Source: Pseudomonas viridiflava (lineage in GTDB: Bacteria > Pseudomonadota > Gammaproteobacteria > Pseudomonadales > Pseudomonadaceae). Taken from it: DNA of 64,000 bases. Made by a program: the position numbers and the translations under genes. Location of the stretch: the NCBI RefSeq assembly GCF_900590885.1, contig NZ_UUON01000050.1, positions 558,001 to 622,000 on the forward strand, in the 5' to 3' direction. Positions within the stretch are counted from its first letter, which is position 1, and each line of letters opens with the position of its first letter. Under the pieces are notes generated by a model, which ran no database searches, was not told the origin of the DNA, and saw only the letters and a program-made list of their open reading frames with translations. Positions 23,981 to 32,582 of this stretch are shown piece by piece.

Positions 23981-24598
23981 ATGTATCACGGGGAACGATT
24001 CAACGCCTGGAGCCATTTGCTCGGGGCGGTTGCGGCCTGTATTGGCGCGGTCTGGATGTTGGTGGTGGCGAGCCTGGACGGCAGCCCCTGGAAGATTGTC
24101 AGCGTGGCGATCTACGGCTTTACCTTGATGGTGCTGTACAGCGCGTCCACCGTTTACCACAGCGTTCGCGGGCGGCGAAAAGAGATCATGCAGAAGGTCG
24201 ATCACTTTTCGATCTACCTGCTGATCGCCGGCAGCTACACGCCGTTTTGCCTGGTGACGCTACGCGGGCCATGGGGCTGGACGCTGTTCGGGATTGTGTG
24301 GGGGCTGGCGGTGATCGGCATCCTGCAGGAGATCAAGCCGCGCTCGGAGGCGCGCATCCTGTCGATCGTGATCTACGCGGTGATGGGCTGGATCGTGCTG
24401 GTGGCGGTCAAGCCGCTGCTCGCCGCGCTGGGTACGGCGGGGTTTACGTGGCTGGCGTCGGGCGGGGTGTTGTACACCGTGGGCATCATCTTTTTTGCCC
24501 TGGAGGACCGGTTGCGCCACTCCCACGGGATCTGGCATTTGTTCGTGATCGGCGGCAGTTTGCTGCATTTTGTGGCGATCATGCATTACGTGCTTTAA
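23981..24598 (+). CDS. Hemolysin III / PAQR-family membrane protein
   Basis: A 205-aa seven-helix membrane protein of the YqfA/HlyIII family. Seen: MYHGERFNAWSHLLGAVAA, the motif STVYHSV, DHFSIYLLIAGSYTPFCL, and the C-terminal HSHGIWHLFVIGGSLLHF with the histidines that bind metal in the PAQR fold. The start at 23981 has a ribosome site (CAGGAGG) upstream; the long frame beginning at 23366 runs over mdcR and is discarded. The family is linked to membrane homeostasis; hemolytic activity is not implied. Confidence 0.92.
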   Translation: MYHGERFNAWSHLLGAVAACIGAVWMLVVASLDGSPWKIVSVAIYGFTLMVLYSASTVYHSVRGRRKEIMQKVDHFSIYLLIAGSYTPFCLVTLRGPWGWTLFGIVWGLAVIGILQEIKPRSEARILSIVIYAVMGWIVLVAVKPLLAALGTAGFTWLASGGVLYTVGIIFFALEDRLRHSHGIWHLFVIGGSLLHFVAIMHYVL

Positions 24599-24616
24599 CA
24601 GACAACTCGGTCAAAA

Positions 24617-24704
24617 TGTGGGAGGGGGCTTGCTCCCGATTGCAGTGTGTCAGTCTCAGTATTTGTAACTGAACCACCGCTATCGGGGGCAAGCCCCTCC
24701 CACA
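24617..24704. repeat. Paired inverted REP elements
   Basis: TGTGGGAGGGGGCTTGCTCC... and its inverted partner ending CCCTCCCACA, in the gap between the hemolysin III gene and the convergent rsmE. Confidence 0.83.
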
Positions 24705-24731
24705 TTTTGATTGGGTTTGCAAAGAGAGGGG

Positions 24732-25451
24732 TTAGAAGTCGCCCCAAAGCTGTTGAGCGACGGCCAACGCCACCACGGGTGCCGTTTCGGTACGCAGTAC
24801 GCGCGGCCCGAGGCGCGCAGCATGGAAGCCTGCGCCTTGGGCGGTTTCGACTTCCCCGTCGGTCAAGCCACCCTCCGGCCCGATCAGGAACGCCAGGCTC
24901 GCCGGCTTGGCATGGCTGACCATCGGTTCGGCCACCGGGTGCAGCACCAGCTTCAGATCCGCTTCGGCCTGCTTCAGCCAGTCCGCCAACAGCAGCGGTG
25001 GATGAATCACCGGCACCGTCGAGCGCCCGCATTGCTCGCACGCGCTGATCGCCACCTGGCGCCAGTGCAGCAGGCGTTTGTCGGCGCGTTCGTCTTTGAG
25101 GCGCACTTCGCAGCGGTCACTGAAAATCGGCGTGATTTCGTTCACGCCCAATTCAGTGGCTTTCTGGATCGCCCAGTCCATGCGCTCGCCCCGGGACAGG
25201 CCCTGGCCGAGGTGGATGTGCAGCGGCGATTCGGTTTGGCCGGGGAAGCTCTCAGTCAGTTGCACGCTGACGCGCTTTTTACCGACTTCCAGCAAGCTGC
25301 CGCGAAACTCCTGGCCGGAGCCGTCGAACAGCTGCACGGCATCGCCTTCGCCCATGCGCAACACACGGCTGATGTAGTGCGCCTGGGCTTCGGGCAACTC
25401 AAAGTCGCCAATGCTCAGCGGGGTGTCGGTGAAAAAGCGGGACAGTCTCAT
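24732..25451 (-). CDS. rsmE: 16S rRNA m3U1498 methyltransferase RsmE
   Basis: A 239-aa SPOUT-fold methyltransferase for uridine 1498 of 16S rRNA. Seen: N-terminal PUA-like domain from MRLSRFFTDTPLS, GERMDWAIQKATELGVNEITP (about 90-110), and the knotted cofactor site FLIGPEGGLTDGEVETA plus RLGPRVLRTETAPVVALA. The ATG at 25451 is the normal RsmE N-terminus; the extension to 25568 runs over bioA's end. It is 31 bp downstream of bioA, probably cotranscribed. Confidence 0.96.
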   Translation of the reverse strand: MRLSRFFTDTPLSIGDFELPEAQAHYISRVLRMGEGDAVQLFDGSGQEFRGSLLEVGKKRVSVQLTESFPGQTESPLHIHLGQGLSRGERMDWAIQKATELGVNEITPIFSDRCEVRLKDERADKRLLHWRQVAISACEQCGRSTVPVIHPPLLLADWLKQAEADLKLVLHPVAEPMVSHAKPASLAFLIGPEGGLTDGEVETAQGAGFHAARLGPRVLRTETAPVVALAVAQQLWGDF

Positions 25452-25482
25452 TTCTGCTCTCTGGAAAAAATGTTGTGGGCAA

Positions 25483-26889
25483 TCAACCCGGATCACGGAA
25501 GCCTGGGTGAAAATCTTCTGGCACGGCGACGCTGACTTTGCTGTTGGTGGCGATATCAATGCCTTCACTGGCCACTTCAGCCAGGAAGTCGATCTGCTCC
25601 GGGGTAATCACATACGGCGGCAGGAAATACACCACGCTGCCCAACGGGCGCAACAGCGCGCCGCGTTCCAGGGCGTGCTCGAACACCTTGAGGCCACGGC
25701 GTTCCTGCCACGGGTAGGCGGTTTTGGTGGCTTTGTCCTGGACCATCTCGATGGCCAGCACCATGCCGGTCTGGCGCACTTCCGACACGTGGGGGTGGTC
25801 CACCAGGTGCGCGGTGGCGGTGGCCATGCGCTGGGCCAGGGCCTTGTTGTTTTCGATCACGTTGTCTTCTTCGAAGATATCCAGCGTCGCCAACGCCGCC
25901 GCGCACGCCAGCGGGTTACCGGTGTAGCTGTGGGAATGCAGGAAGGCGCGCAGGGTGGGGTAGTCGTCGTAGAAGGCGTCGTAGACATCATCGGTGGTGA
26001 CCACCGCCGCCAGCGGCAGATAGCCGCCGGTGAGGGCCTTGGACAAACACAGGAAGTCCGGGCGGATGCCGGCTTGCTCGCAGGCGAACATGCTGCCGGT
26101 GCGGCCGAAGCCCACGGCGATTTCGTCGTGGATCAGGTGCACGCCGTAGCGGTCGCAGGCTTCGCGCAACAGCTTGAGGTACACCGGGTGGTACATGCGC
26201 ATGCCGCCGGCGCCCTGGATCAGCGGTTCGACGATCACGGCGGCGACGGTGGCGTGGTTCTCGGCCAGGGTCTGTTCCATGGCCAGGAACATGTTGCGCG
26301 AGTGTTCTTCCCAGCTCATGCCGTCGGGGCGCAGGTAGCAATCCGGGCTCGGCACCTTGATGGTGTCCAGCAGCAGCGCCTTGTAGGTCTCGGTAAACAG
26401 CGGTACGTCGCCCACCGACATCGCGGCGATGGTTTCGCCGTGGTAGCTGTTGGTCAGCGTCACAAAGCGCTTTTTGTTCGCCAGGCCACGGTTGAGCCAG
26501 TAGTGGAAGCTCATCTTCAGCGCGACTTCAATGCACGACGAGCCGTTGTCGGCGTAGAAGCAGCGGGTCAGGCCCTCGGGCGTCATGGCAACCAGGCGCT
26601 CGGACAGCTCGATCACCGGCTGGTGGCTGAAACCGGCGAGGATCACGTGTTCCAGCTGATCAACCTGGTCCTTGATGCGCTGGTTGATACGCGGGTTGGC
26701 GTGGCCAAACACGTTGACCCACCAGGAGCTCACGGCGTCGAGGTAGCGCTTGCCTTCGAAGTCTTCCAGCCACACGCCTTCGCCGCGCTTGATCGGGATC
26801 AGCGGCAGTTGCTGGTGGTCTTTCATCTGGGTGCAGGGATGCCACAGCACCGCGAGGTCGCGTTGCATCCACTGGTTGTTCAAGCCCAT
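25483..26889 (-). CDS. bioA: Adenosylmethionine-8-amino-7-oxononanoate aminotransferase
   Basis: A 468-aa class III pyridoxal-phosphate aminotransferase of biotin synthesis; it uses SAM as amino donor to turn KAPA into DAPA. Seen: WMQRDLAVLWHPCTQMKDH, FYADNGSSCIEVALKMSFHYW, DEIAVGFGRTGSMFACEQAGI and SKALTGGYLPLAAV with the cofactor Lys. I use MGLNNQWMQ at 26889. The remaining bio genes are not in the window; the bioA-rsmE pairing is common in Pseudomonas. Confidence 0.96.
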   Translation of the reverse strand: MGLNNQWMQRDLAVLWHPCTQMKDHQQLPLIPIKRGEGVWLEDFEGKRYLDAVSSWWVNVFGHANPRINQRIKDQVDQLEHVILAGFSHQPVIELSERLVAMTPEGLTRCFYADNGSSCIEVALKMSFHYWLNRGLANKKRFVTLTNSYHGETIAAMSVGDVPLFTETYKALLLDTIKVPSPDCYLRPDGMSWEEHSRNMFLAMEQTLAENHATVAAVIVEPLIQGAGGMRMYHPVYLKLLREACDRYGVHLIHDEIAVGFGRTGSMFACEQAGIRPDFLCLSKALTGGYLPLAAVVTTDDVYDAFYDDYPTLRAFLHSHSYTGNPLACAAALATLDIFEEDNVIENNKALAQRMATATAHLVDHPHVSEVRQTGMVLAIEMVQDKATKTAYPWQERRGLKVFEHALERGALLRPLGSVVYFLPPYVITPEQIDFLAEVASEGIDIATNSKVSVAVPEDFHPGFRDPG

Positions 26890-27162
26890 CGGTGATCTCC
26901 TCGAAGCGGTCCCGCGACTGGCGCAGGTAAAACAGTCGCGCAAGCCTATGCAATGGGCGGCTGTGTCACAACCCATTACGGATGAATTGGCGGTAAACGC
27001 AGGACGGTCTGTCACGTTTCTCAGGAATAGTCCTTAATCCATCGTTAACGTACTGTGCATACTCTCAAGATCGTATTTCTCGATATTTCAAAGCGAAATT
27101 TTCGGCTTTAATTCGATAGGTAAATCGCTAGTCTTGGGCACAGTTCTTATAGGATCTTAGGA

Positions 27163-27714
27163 ATGCAGCTACAGAACTCTCCGTCCCGCTATGGTTGGAT
27201 AAGCATTATTTTGCACTGGGGCGTGGCCTTGGTGGTGTTCGGTCTGTTTGCCCTAGGCTTGTGGATGGTCGGTCTCGACTACTACAGCGCCTGGCGCAAA
27301 GAAGCGCCCGACCTGCACAAGAGCATTGGCATCACGCTGTTCGCCATCATGCTGGTGCGGATTGTCTGGCGCCTGATCAGCCCGCCGCCACCGCCGCTGG
27401 CCACTTACAGCCGCATGACCCGTATCGGTGCCGCGTTTGGCCACGCGTTCCTTTATGTTGGGCTGTTTGCCGTGATGATCGCCGGTTACCTGATTTCCAC
27501 CGCAGACGGTGTCGGTATTCCGGTGTTTGGCCTGTTTGAAATTCCTGCCGTGGTTGCCGGGCTACCGGACCAGGCGGACAACGCAGGCCTGGTGCATCTG
27601 TACCTGGCCTGGGTATTGGTGGTCTTCGCCGGTTTGCACGGCGTGGCTGCGCTGAAACACCACTTTATCGATCGTGATGCGACCCTCACGCGAATGCTGG
27701 GGCGCAAAGCCTGA
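27163..27714 (+). CDS. Cytochrome b561-family protein
   Basis: A 183-aa four-helix diheme inner-membrane protein. Seen: SRYGWISIILHWGVALVVFG (haem His in helix 1), LHKSIGITLFAIMLVRIVWRL, FGHAFLYVGLFAVMIAGYL, and LVHLYLAWVLVVFAGLHGVAALKHHFIDRD. These are typical of CybB-like prokaryotic b561 proteins. yceI starts 32 bp after the stop; b561 and YceI are a common pair, YceI being an isoprenoid-binding periplasmic protein. Confidence 0.93.
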   Translation: MQLQNSPSRYGWISIILHWGVALVVFGLFALGLWMVGLDYYSAWRKEAPDLHKSIGITLFAIMLVRIVWRLISPPPPPLATYSRMTRIGAAFGHAFLYVGLFAVMIAGYLISTADGVGIPVFGLFEIPAVVAGLPDQADNAGLVHLYLAWVLVVFAGLHGVAALKHHFIDRDATLTRMLGRKA

Positions 27715-27746
27715 TGTTCAACCTCGACTCACAAGGAATAGAAAGC

Positions 27747-28325
27747 ATGTTGAAAAAGACACTCGCTGCTCTGGCACTCGGTACTGCCCTGCTGTCCGCA
27801 GGCCAAGTGATGGCCGCTGACTACAAGATCGACAAGGAAGGCCAGCACGCCTTCATCGACTGGAAAATCAGCCACCTGGGCTACAGCTTCATCCACGGTA
27901 CCTTCAAGGACTGGGATGGTTCGTTCAGCTGGGATGCCGCCAAGCCTGAAGCCAGCAAAATCGCCGTCGACGTGAAAACCGCTAGCCTGTGGTCCAACCA
28001 CGCTGAGCGTGACAAGCACATCGCCAGCAAGGACTTCCTGGACGTCGCCAAGTTTGCCGATGCCAAGTTCGTTTCCACTGCCGTTAAATCCACCGGCGAA
28101 AAAACCGCTGACGTGACCGGCGACCTGACCTTCCACGGCGTCACCAAGCCAGTGGTGTTCAAGGCCACTTTCAACGGTGAAGGCAAGGATCCATGGGGCG
28201 GCGAACGTGCTGGCTTCAACGCCAAAACCACGCTTAACCTGAATGACTTCGGCATCAAAGGCCCAGGCCCGTCCTCGCAGACTGTGGACCTGGACATCTC
28301 GCTGGAAGGTGTGAAAGCGAAGTAA
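27747..28325 (+). CDS. YceI-family periplasmic protein
   Basis: A 192-aa secreted lipid-binding protein. Seen: a signal peptide MLKKTLAALALGTALLSAGQVMA cleaved before ADYKID, then the YceI beta-barrel with HAFIDWKISHLGYSFIHGTFKDWDGSFSWD and the closing GPGPSSQTVDLDISLEGVK. YceI proteins bind polyisoprenoids. The ATG at 27747 gives the signal peptide at the very start, so an ATG at 27714 is rejected. A strong bidirectional terminator follows. Confidence 0.94.
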   Translation: MLKKTLAALALGTALLSAGQVMAADYKIDKEGQHAFIDWKISHLGYSFIHGTFKDWDGSFSWDAAKPEASKIAVDVKTASLWSNHAERDKHIASKDFLDVAKFADAKFVSTAVKSTGEKTADVTGDLTFHGVTKPVVFKATFNGEGKDPWGGERAGFNAKTTLNLNDFGIKGPGPSSQTVDLDISLEGVKAK

Positions 28326-28340
28326 TTTTCGCCGCGCACA

Positions 28341-28371
28341 AAAAAACCGGATCGCGAGATCCGGTTTTTTT
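28341..28371. terminator. Bidirectional intrinsic terminator after yceI
   Basis: A stem of AAAAAACCGGATC and GATCCGGTTTTTT with a short loop, starting 16 bp after the yceI stop. T-runs on both strands allow it to act either way. Confidence 0.88.
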
Positions 28372-28397
28372 ATGCCTGCTCGCTCGCCACAGCAACA

Positions 28398-28433
28398 AAA
28401 ATGCCCCGCATCTTTCGATGCGGGGCATTTTTT
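28398..28433. terminator. Bidirectional terminator, likely for rhlE
   Basis: 15-bp stem AAAATGCCCCGCATC with its complement, loop TTTC, followed by a T-run on the plus strand and led by A's (Ts on the minus strand). It lies 16 bp beyond the rhlE stop. Confidence 0.88.
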
Positions 28434-28448
28434 ATGCAGCTTTGAAAC

Positions 28449-30341
28449 TCAGCGGTTGCGGGTCAGCAGCGCTGGTTTTTCACCACGAGGACGGCCTGGT
28501 AGTTGGTCCAACTGCTCGGGTGTCGGGAAGCGATCCGCTTTCGACTCCTTGTGGATGATTTTCGGCGCCGGGCCACCGCGCGGGTTTTGCACCGCTGGCT
28601 CGGACAGGCGTGGCTGGTCGTCACGGGCTGGGCGACGGTTGTTGCTGCGCGAGTCTTCGCGACGCGCCTGGCCGTCACGCGGTGCACCATTGCGCGGGCC
28701 GCTGCGCTTGGCAGGCGGGGTACCGGTGGTGCCGCCGCTGCTGTTGCGCGGGCCGTTTTGACGACCGCCCTGCGGCTGGCCGCCACGTGGTGCGCCGGTA
28801 GCGGCGCCGGCGCCCTGTGCGGGAGCACCTGGGCGACGGCCACGGCCTTGGGCCGGTTTGGCCTGGGGCACGTAGTCAACGCGGTTACCGAAGTTATCCA
28901 CGTCGTCGTCAAGGAACTCGTCCGGGGCGCGGTCGGCAGCGGCGCGTGGCGCCTGGGTCGGCTGGCGCTGTTCGCGGGCCGGGGTGCCTTCACGTGGCTT
29001 CTGCTCGCGGGCCGGGCGTTCGCCACGGCCGTTGGTTGGGGCCTTGTCCTTGCCGCCTTTGTCCTTGCCCTTGTCGCGACGACCACCGCCACCACCGCCG
29101 CCGTTCGGGCCATCGCCCTTCGGACCGCGTGGGTTGCGTGGGTTGCGCACGTCCGGACGCTCGCGCGCTTCAGGCTTCTCGGCCTCCACGGCGCTGGCAT
29201 CGAAGCCCATCAGGTCGCCGTCGGCGATTTTCTGCTTAGTCATGCGCTCGATGCTTTTCAGCAGTTTTTCTTCGTCCGGTGCGACCAGGGAAATGGCCTC
29301 ACCCGAACGCCCGGCACGGCCGGTACGGCCGATACGGTGCACATAGTCTTCATCGACGTTCGGCAGCTCGAAGTTGACCACGTGTGGCAGTTGGTCGATA
29401 TCCAGGCCGCGCGCGGCGATATCGGTGGCGACCAGGATGCGCACAGTGCCGGCCTTGAAATCGGCCAGGGCTTTGGTGCGCGCGTTCTGGCTCTTGTTAC
29501 CGTGGATGGCGACGGCGGTGAGGCCGTGCTTGTCCAGGTACTCGGCCAGGCGGTTGGCGCCGTGCTTGGTGCGGGTGAACACCAGCACCTGTTCCCACGC
29601 GCCGTGGGTGATCAGGTGCGCCAGCAGCGAGCGCTTGTGGCTGGCGGCCAGGCGGAAGACGCGTTGCTCGATACGCTCGACCGTGGTGTTCGGCGGCGTG
29701 ACTTCGATGCGTTCCGGGTTGTGCAGCAGCTTGCCGGCCAGGGCGGTGATGTCCTGGGAGAACGTTGCCGAGAACAGCAGGTTCTGACGTTTGGCCGGCA
29801 GGCGGGCGAGGACCTTTTTCACGTCATGGACAAAGCCCATGTCGAGCATGCGGTCGGCTTCGTCCAGCACGAGGATTTCCACGTGGGACAAGTCGACGCT
29901 GCCTTGGCCGCACAGGTCGAGCAAACGACCCGGGCACGCTACCAGCACGTCAACACCACGGGACATGGCCTGAACCTGTGGGTTCATGCCGACGCCGCCG
30001 AAGATGCAGGCGCTGACGAACTTCAAGTCGCGGGCATACAGCTTGAAGCTGTCGTGCACCTGGGCGGCGAGTTCGCGGGTTGGGGTCAGGACCAGTACGC
30101 GCGGTTGGCGCGGGCCGTGACGCTGGGATTTGTCCGGGTGACCGTTGGGGAACAACCGCTCCAGAATCGGGAGGGCGAAGCCGCCGGTTTTACCAGTACC
30201 TGTCTGCGCCGCGACCATCAGGTCGCGACCTTGCAACACGGCGGGAATGGCCCGCTGTTGCACCGGAGTAGGCTCGGTATAGCCCGCTGCCTCGATGGCG
30301 CGGACTAAAGCCTCGGAGAGACCGAGGGAAGCAAAGGACAT
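28449..30341 (-). CDS. rhlE: DEAD-box ATP-dependent RNA helicase RhlE-like
   Basis: A 630-aa helicase. Seen: Q motif FASLGLSEALVRAIEAAGYTEPTPVQQ, Walker A AAQTGTGKTGGFALP, LVLDEADRMLDMGF, and HRIGRTGRAGRSGE of the second RecA domain. After about residue 385 comes a 240-residue low-complexity tail rich in Arg, Gly, Pro, Asn and Gln (RGG-like), typical of long Pseudomonas RhlE proteins and likely to bind RNA or mediate condensation and RNase contacts. The start is MSFASLGL at 30341. The upstream 210 bp form a long GC-rich leader. Confidence 0.92.
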   Translation of the reverse strand: MSFASLGLSEALVRAIEAAGYTEPTPVQQRAIPAVLQGRDLMVAAQTGTGKTGGFALPILERLFPNGHPDKSQRHGPRQPRVLVLTPTRELAAQVHDSFKLYARDLKFVSACIFGGVGMNPQVQAMSRGVDVLVACPGRLLDLCGQGSVDLSHVEILVLDEADRMLDMGFVHDVKKVLARLPAKRQNLLFSATFSQDITALAGKLLHNPERIEVTPPNTTVERIEQRVFRLAASHKRSLLAHLITHGAWEQVLVFTRTKHGANRLAEYLDKHGLTAVAIHGNKSQNARTKALADFKAGTVRILVATDIAARGLDIDQLPHVVNFELPNVDEDYVHRIGRTGRAGRSGEAISLVAPDEEKLLKSIERMTKQKIADGDLMGFDASAVEAEKPEARERPDVRNPRNPRGPKGDGPNGGGGGGGRRDKGKDKGGKDKAPTNGRGERPAREQKPREGTPAREQRQPTQAPRAAADRAPDEFLDDDVDNFGNRVDYVPQAKPAQGRGRRPGAPAQGAGAATGAPRGGQPQGGRQNGPRNSSGGTTGTPPAKRSGPRNGAPRDGQARREDSRSNNRRPARDDQPRLSEPAVQNPRGGPAPKIIHKESKADRFPTPEQLDQLPGRPRGEKPALLTRNR

Positions 30342-30548
30342 GAGTAATCCTGTTTTAGTTAGGGCTTGGCCCAAAGGGATAATCTTGCCGGGCGCGAATG
30401 ACGCTTAGGGGAGCGCAATCCCGTCCGGTCCTGCTGCGTCTGGCGGGCACTCCACCGGCTCGCGCGGGGCTGAAAGCTGCGCAGTAGCGGGGTTAGGTGC
30501 CTTTTTCAAGACCTCAGCGGCCGGGCGTAAGCCTGGCGGAAAGGCCGG

Positions 30549-30557
30549 AGTATAACA
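30549..30557 (-). promoter_or_regulatory. Extended -10 promoter for rhlE
   Basis: On the minus strand the sequence reads TGTTATACT, an extended -10 (TG-n-TATACT), with no clear -35. It would start a transcript with about 200 nt of untranslated leader before rhlE. The site lies only 7 bp beyond the stop of the solute-binding protein gene. Confidence 0.5.
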
Positions 30558-30563
30558 GAGCAA

Positions 30564-31355
30564 TCACTGCGCGCTGCTTTCCTGGCGCTCAACGGTGTCT
30601 TCTGTGGCCGTAATGGCTTGGATTCCACCATATTTGGCGCTCAAGGCGGCGTAGGCCGGCTCTTGTTTGAAGCGTTTGAGTTCGGCGGCAAAGCGCTGCA
30701 CCAGCAGGTCCATGCCCGCGCCACGGCGTACCGCCAGAAACTGCGGCTGGCGGCTGACCACCAGCGGCGCCTGGCTGACCTTGCCTTGCAGGCCCATCGC
30801 CGCGATCACATGCTGGCCCACGCGGCGGTCGGTGATCACCAGGTCAATGCGCCCGAGCATCAATTTGCCGAAGTTGGCTTCGTGGCTGGGCGCCGCTTCG
30901 CGGTTGAACAGGCTGGAATCGCTGAAAGGCTCGCCATACAGGTAGCCCGGCGAGGTACCTACGGTCAGGCCGCGCAGGTCACCCAGGCTTTGCGCGGGAT
31001 GCGGGCGCTCGTTGGCGTAGAACAGCGCGAACTCAACTTGCGACAACGGTTCGCTGGGGTAGAGCAGCAAGGCGTCGCGGTCGTGGCTGTGGAAAATATC
31101 CAGCGCGCCGTCGGCCTGGCCCTGCTCAAGCATGGCCAGGCAACGCTTCCAGGGCAGGAATTGCCATTGCACCTCCACACCCAGGCGCTGGAACACGATC
31201 ACCGTGGTTTCGTAATCCAGCCCGCGCATGGCGCCGTGTTCGTCATACACATAGGGCGCCCAGGGCTCGGTGACAATGCGCAGTTTCTCGCCATAAGCGG
31301 CCAGGCTCAGGCAAGTGAAGAGGGCAGCAGTCAACAGCTTCAGAATGACGGGCAT
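30564..31355 (-). CDS. Periplasmic solute-binding protein, family 3
   Basis: A 263-aa exported protein. Seen: signal peptide MPVILKLLTAALFTCLSLAAYG, then EKLRIVTEPWAPYVYDEHGAMRGLDYETTVIVFQRLGVEVQW, the typical opening of an amino-acid-type binding protein, and LGDLRGLTVGTSPGYLYGE at the domain hinge. No ABC permease or ATPase gene is nearby, so the ligand and partner are unknown; stand-alone members of this family may act in sensing. Confidence 0.85.
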   Translation of the reverse strand: MPVILKLLTAALFTCLSLAAYGEKLRIVTEPWAPYVYDEHGAMRGLDYETTVIVFQRLGVEVQWQFLPWKRCLAMLEQGQADGALDIFHSHDRDALLLYPSEPLSQVEFALFYANERPHPAQSLGDLRGLTVGTSPGYLYGEPFSDSSLFNREAAPSHEANFGKLMLGRIDLVITDRRVGQHVIAAMGLQGKVSQAPLVVSRQPQFLAVRRGAGMDLLVQRFAAELKRFKQEPAYAALSAKYGGIQAITATEDTVERQESSAQ

Positions 31356-31418
31356 GCCCTGAGATTACGACGCTCCTGTCTTAAAGAGAAGCTCTGGCAC
31401 AGGTATCTGCGGGGTGCC

Positions 31419-32501
31419 CTAGCTTGTTTGCGAGGTCATCAGGTGTTCGTAGATGGCTGCGCGCCGCTCGCCGAGAATCAGGCGCACGACAGGGTTGGCG
31501 AACCAGTGCTCCAATTGGTGCGCGTCCACCGGGCATTTCTGGCGTTGTTCCTGATTCTGCTTGGCCTTGTCCCACCAAACCGGGCCACACGCCTGGTCGA
31601 ACTCATTTTCGTGTTCGTAGCAGCCGTAGAGAATCTCGCGGATGAACTGTTGCTTGCGCTTGGGCAGGGCCAGGGTGATGAGCTTGTACATCAGGCGCTG
31701 CAGGCGCGGTGGGCGCGGCAGGTGGGCGGAGACCTTGCGCGTGTCGGCCAGCGCATGGGTGCAGGTGGGGGCGGCGGCGTGCTTGGCCACCCACGCCTTG
31801 ACCTTGGCGCGGAACAGCTGCTTGCGGCTCCAGTAGTGGTGGATCAGGTCAGGGCACTGGCGCACGTTGAGGGTGCGGTACGCCGCCACCGACAGGCAGA
31901 ACTCTTCGAGGGTGTACGCGCCGTTGGCCAGGGGGAACAGCTCGTCCATCAGCTCGATCGAGCGGTCGAGCAGGTGCGCGTCCTGTCGGGCCATGCCCAT
32001 TACGCCGGAGTTGAGCAGCCACATATTGTCGTCGGCCAGGCCGCGCTCGGCCAGGTACTTGGACAAGGCTGTATGCAGCACGCTTTCGCGGTTGTCGCCG
32101 TACTTGGCGTGGAAGGCGTTGCACAGCAGGGTGCCAGGCGCGACGCGCTCGAACAGCGCCATGGGCGAGTCGTGGAAAAACGTATCGGTGTCGATCAGCA
32201 GTGCGCGTTCGGCAGTTTCCAGCACTTTGCGTAACAGCACGTGTTTGGTGCGGAAATGGTAGCCATGGGGCTCGCTCCAGGCCTTGCGCGTGGCGTCGTC
32301 CAGGGTGTGGACGTGCACCGGCAGGTCGGCGTAGGGCGCAGGGTTGTCACTGAATACCTGGATGTCCAGCGGCATGTCCTGGGGGCCGCCCAGGTGGGCC
32401 AGGGCGCTGGCGATGCTGAATACCGCTTCCTGATGGTAGGTCTCGGCGCCGAATACCAGGTAAACCAGCTGCGGGCGGGGAGTCGGGGACGCTGTATTCA
32501 T
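31419..32501 (-). CDS. Glycosyltransferase-like protein of unknown substrate
   Basis: A 360-aa protein without signal peptide or membrane segment. Seen: an N-terminal PQLVYLVFGAETYHQEAVFSIASAL, LLRKVLETAERALLIDTDTFFHDSPMALFE with a DTD that could be the DxD metal site of a GT-A/GT8-like fold, and WLLNSGVMGM, which resembles the NSGV element of GT8-type enzymes. I cannot place it in a named family. It stands alone between the metF terminator and the solute-binding gene, with no sugar or LPS genes around. Confidence 0.65.
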   Translation of the reverse strand: MNTASPTPRPQLVYLVFGAETYHQEAVFSIASALAHLGGPQDMPLDIQVFSDNPAPYADLPVHVHTLDDATRKAWSEPHGYHFRTKHVLLRKVLETAERALLIDTDTFFHDSPMALFERVAPGTLLCNAFHAKYGDNRESVLHTALSKYLAERGLADDNMWLLNSGVMGMARQDAHLLDRSIELMDELFPLANGAYTLEEFCLSVAAYRTLNVRQCPDLIHHYWSRKQLFRAKVKAWVAKHAAAPTCTHALADTRKVSAHLPRPPRLQRLMYKLITLALPKRKQQFIREILYGCYEHENEFDQACGPVWWDKAKQNQEQRQKCPVDAHQLEHWFANPVVRLILGERRAAIYEHLMTSQTS

Positions 32502-32533
32502 GTACTGCTGGCTTCCATTCCGGGATGGGTAGA

Positions 32534-32562
32534 CAAAAAAAGCCCCCGTATAAACGAGGGCC
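32534..32562 (-). terminator. Intrinsic terminator after metF
   Basis: On the minus strand GCCCTCGT, loop TTAT, ACGGGGGC is followed by seven Ts. It starts 21 bp beyond the metF stop and ends that transcription unit. Confidence 0.85.
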
Positions 32563-32582
32563 TGGTGCTGCTTGAACAGACC

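Noticed and set aside
28503..30308. 601-codon plus-strand frame opposite rhlE
   Set aside because: It mirrors the RhlE helicase and its repetitive tail; Ala/Gly-rich translation without motifs.
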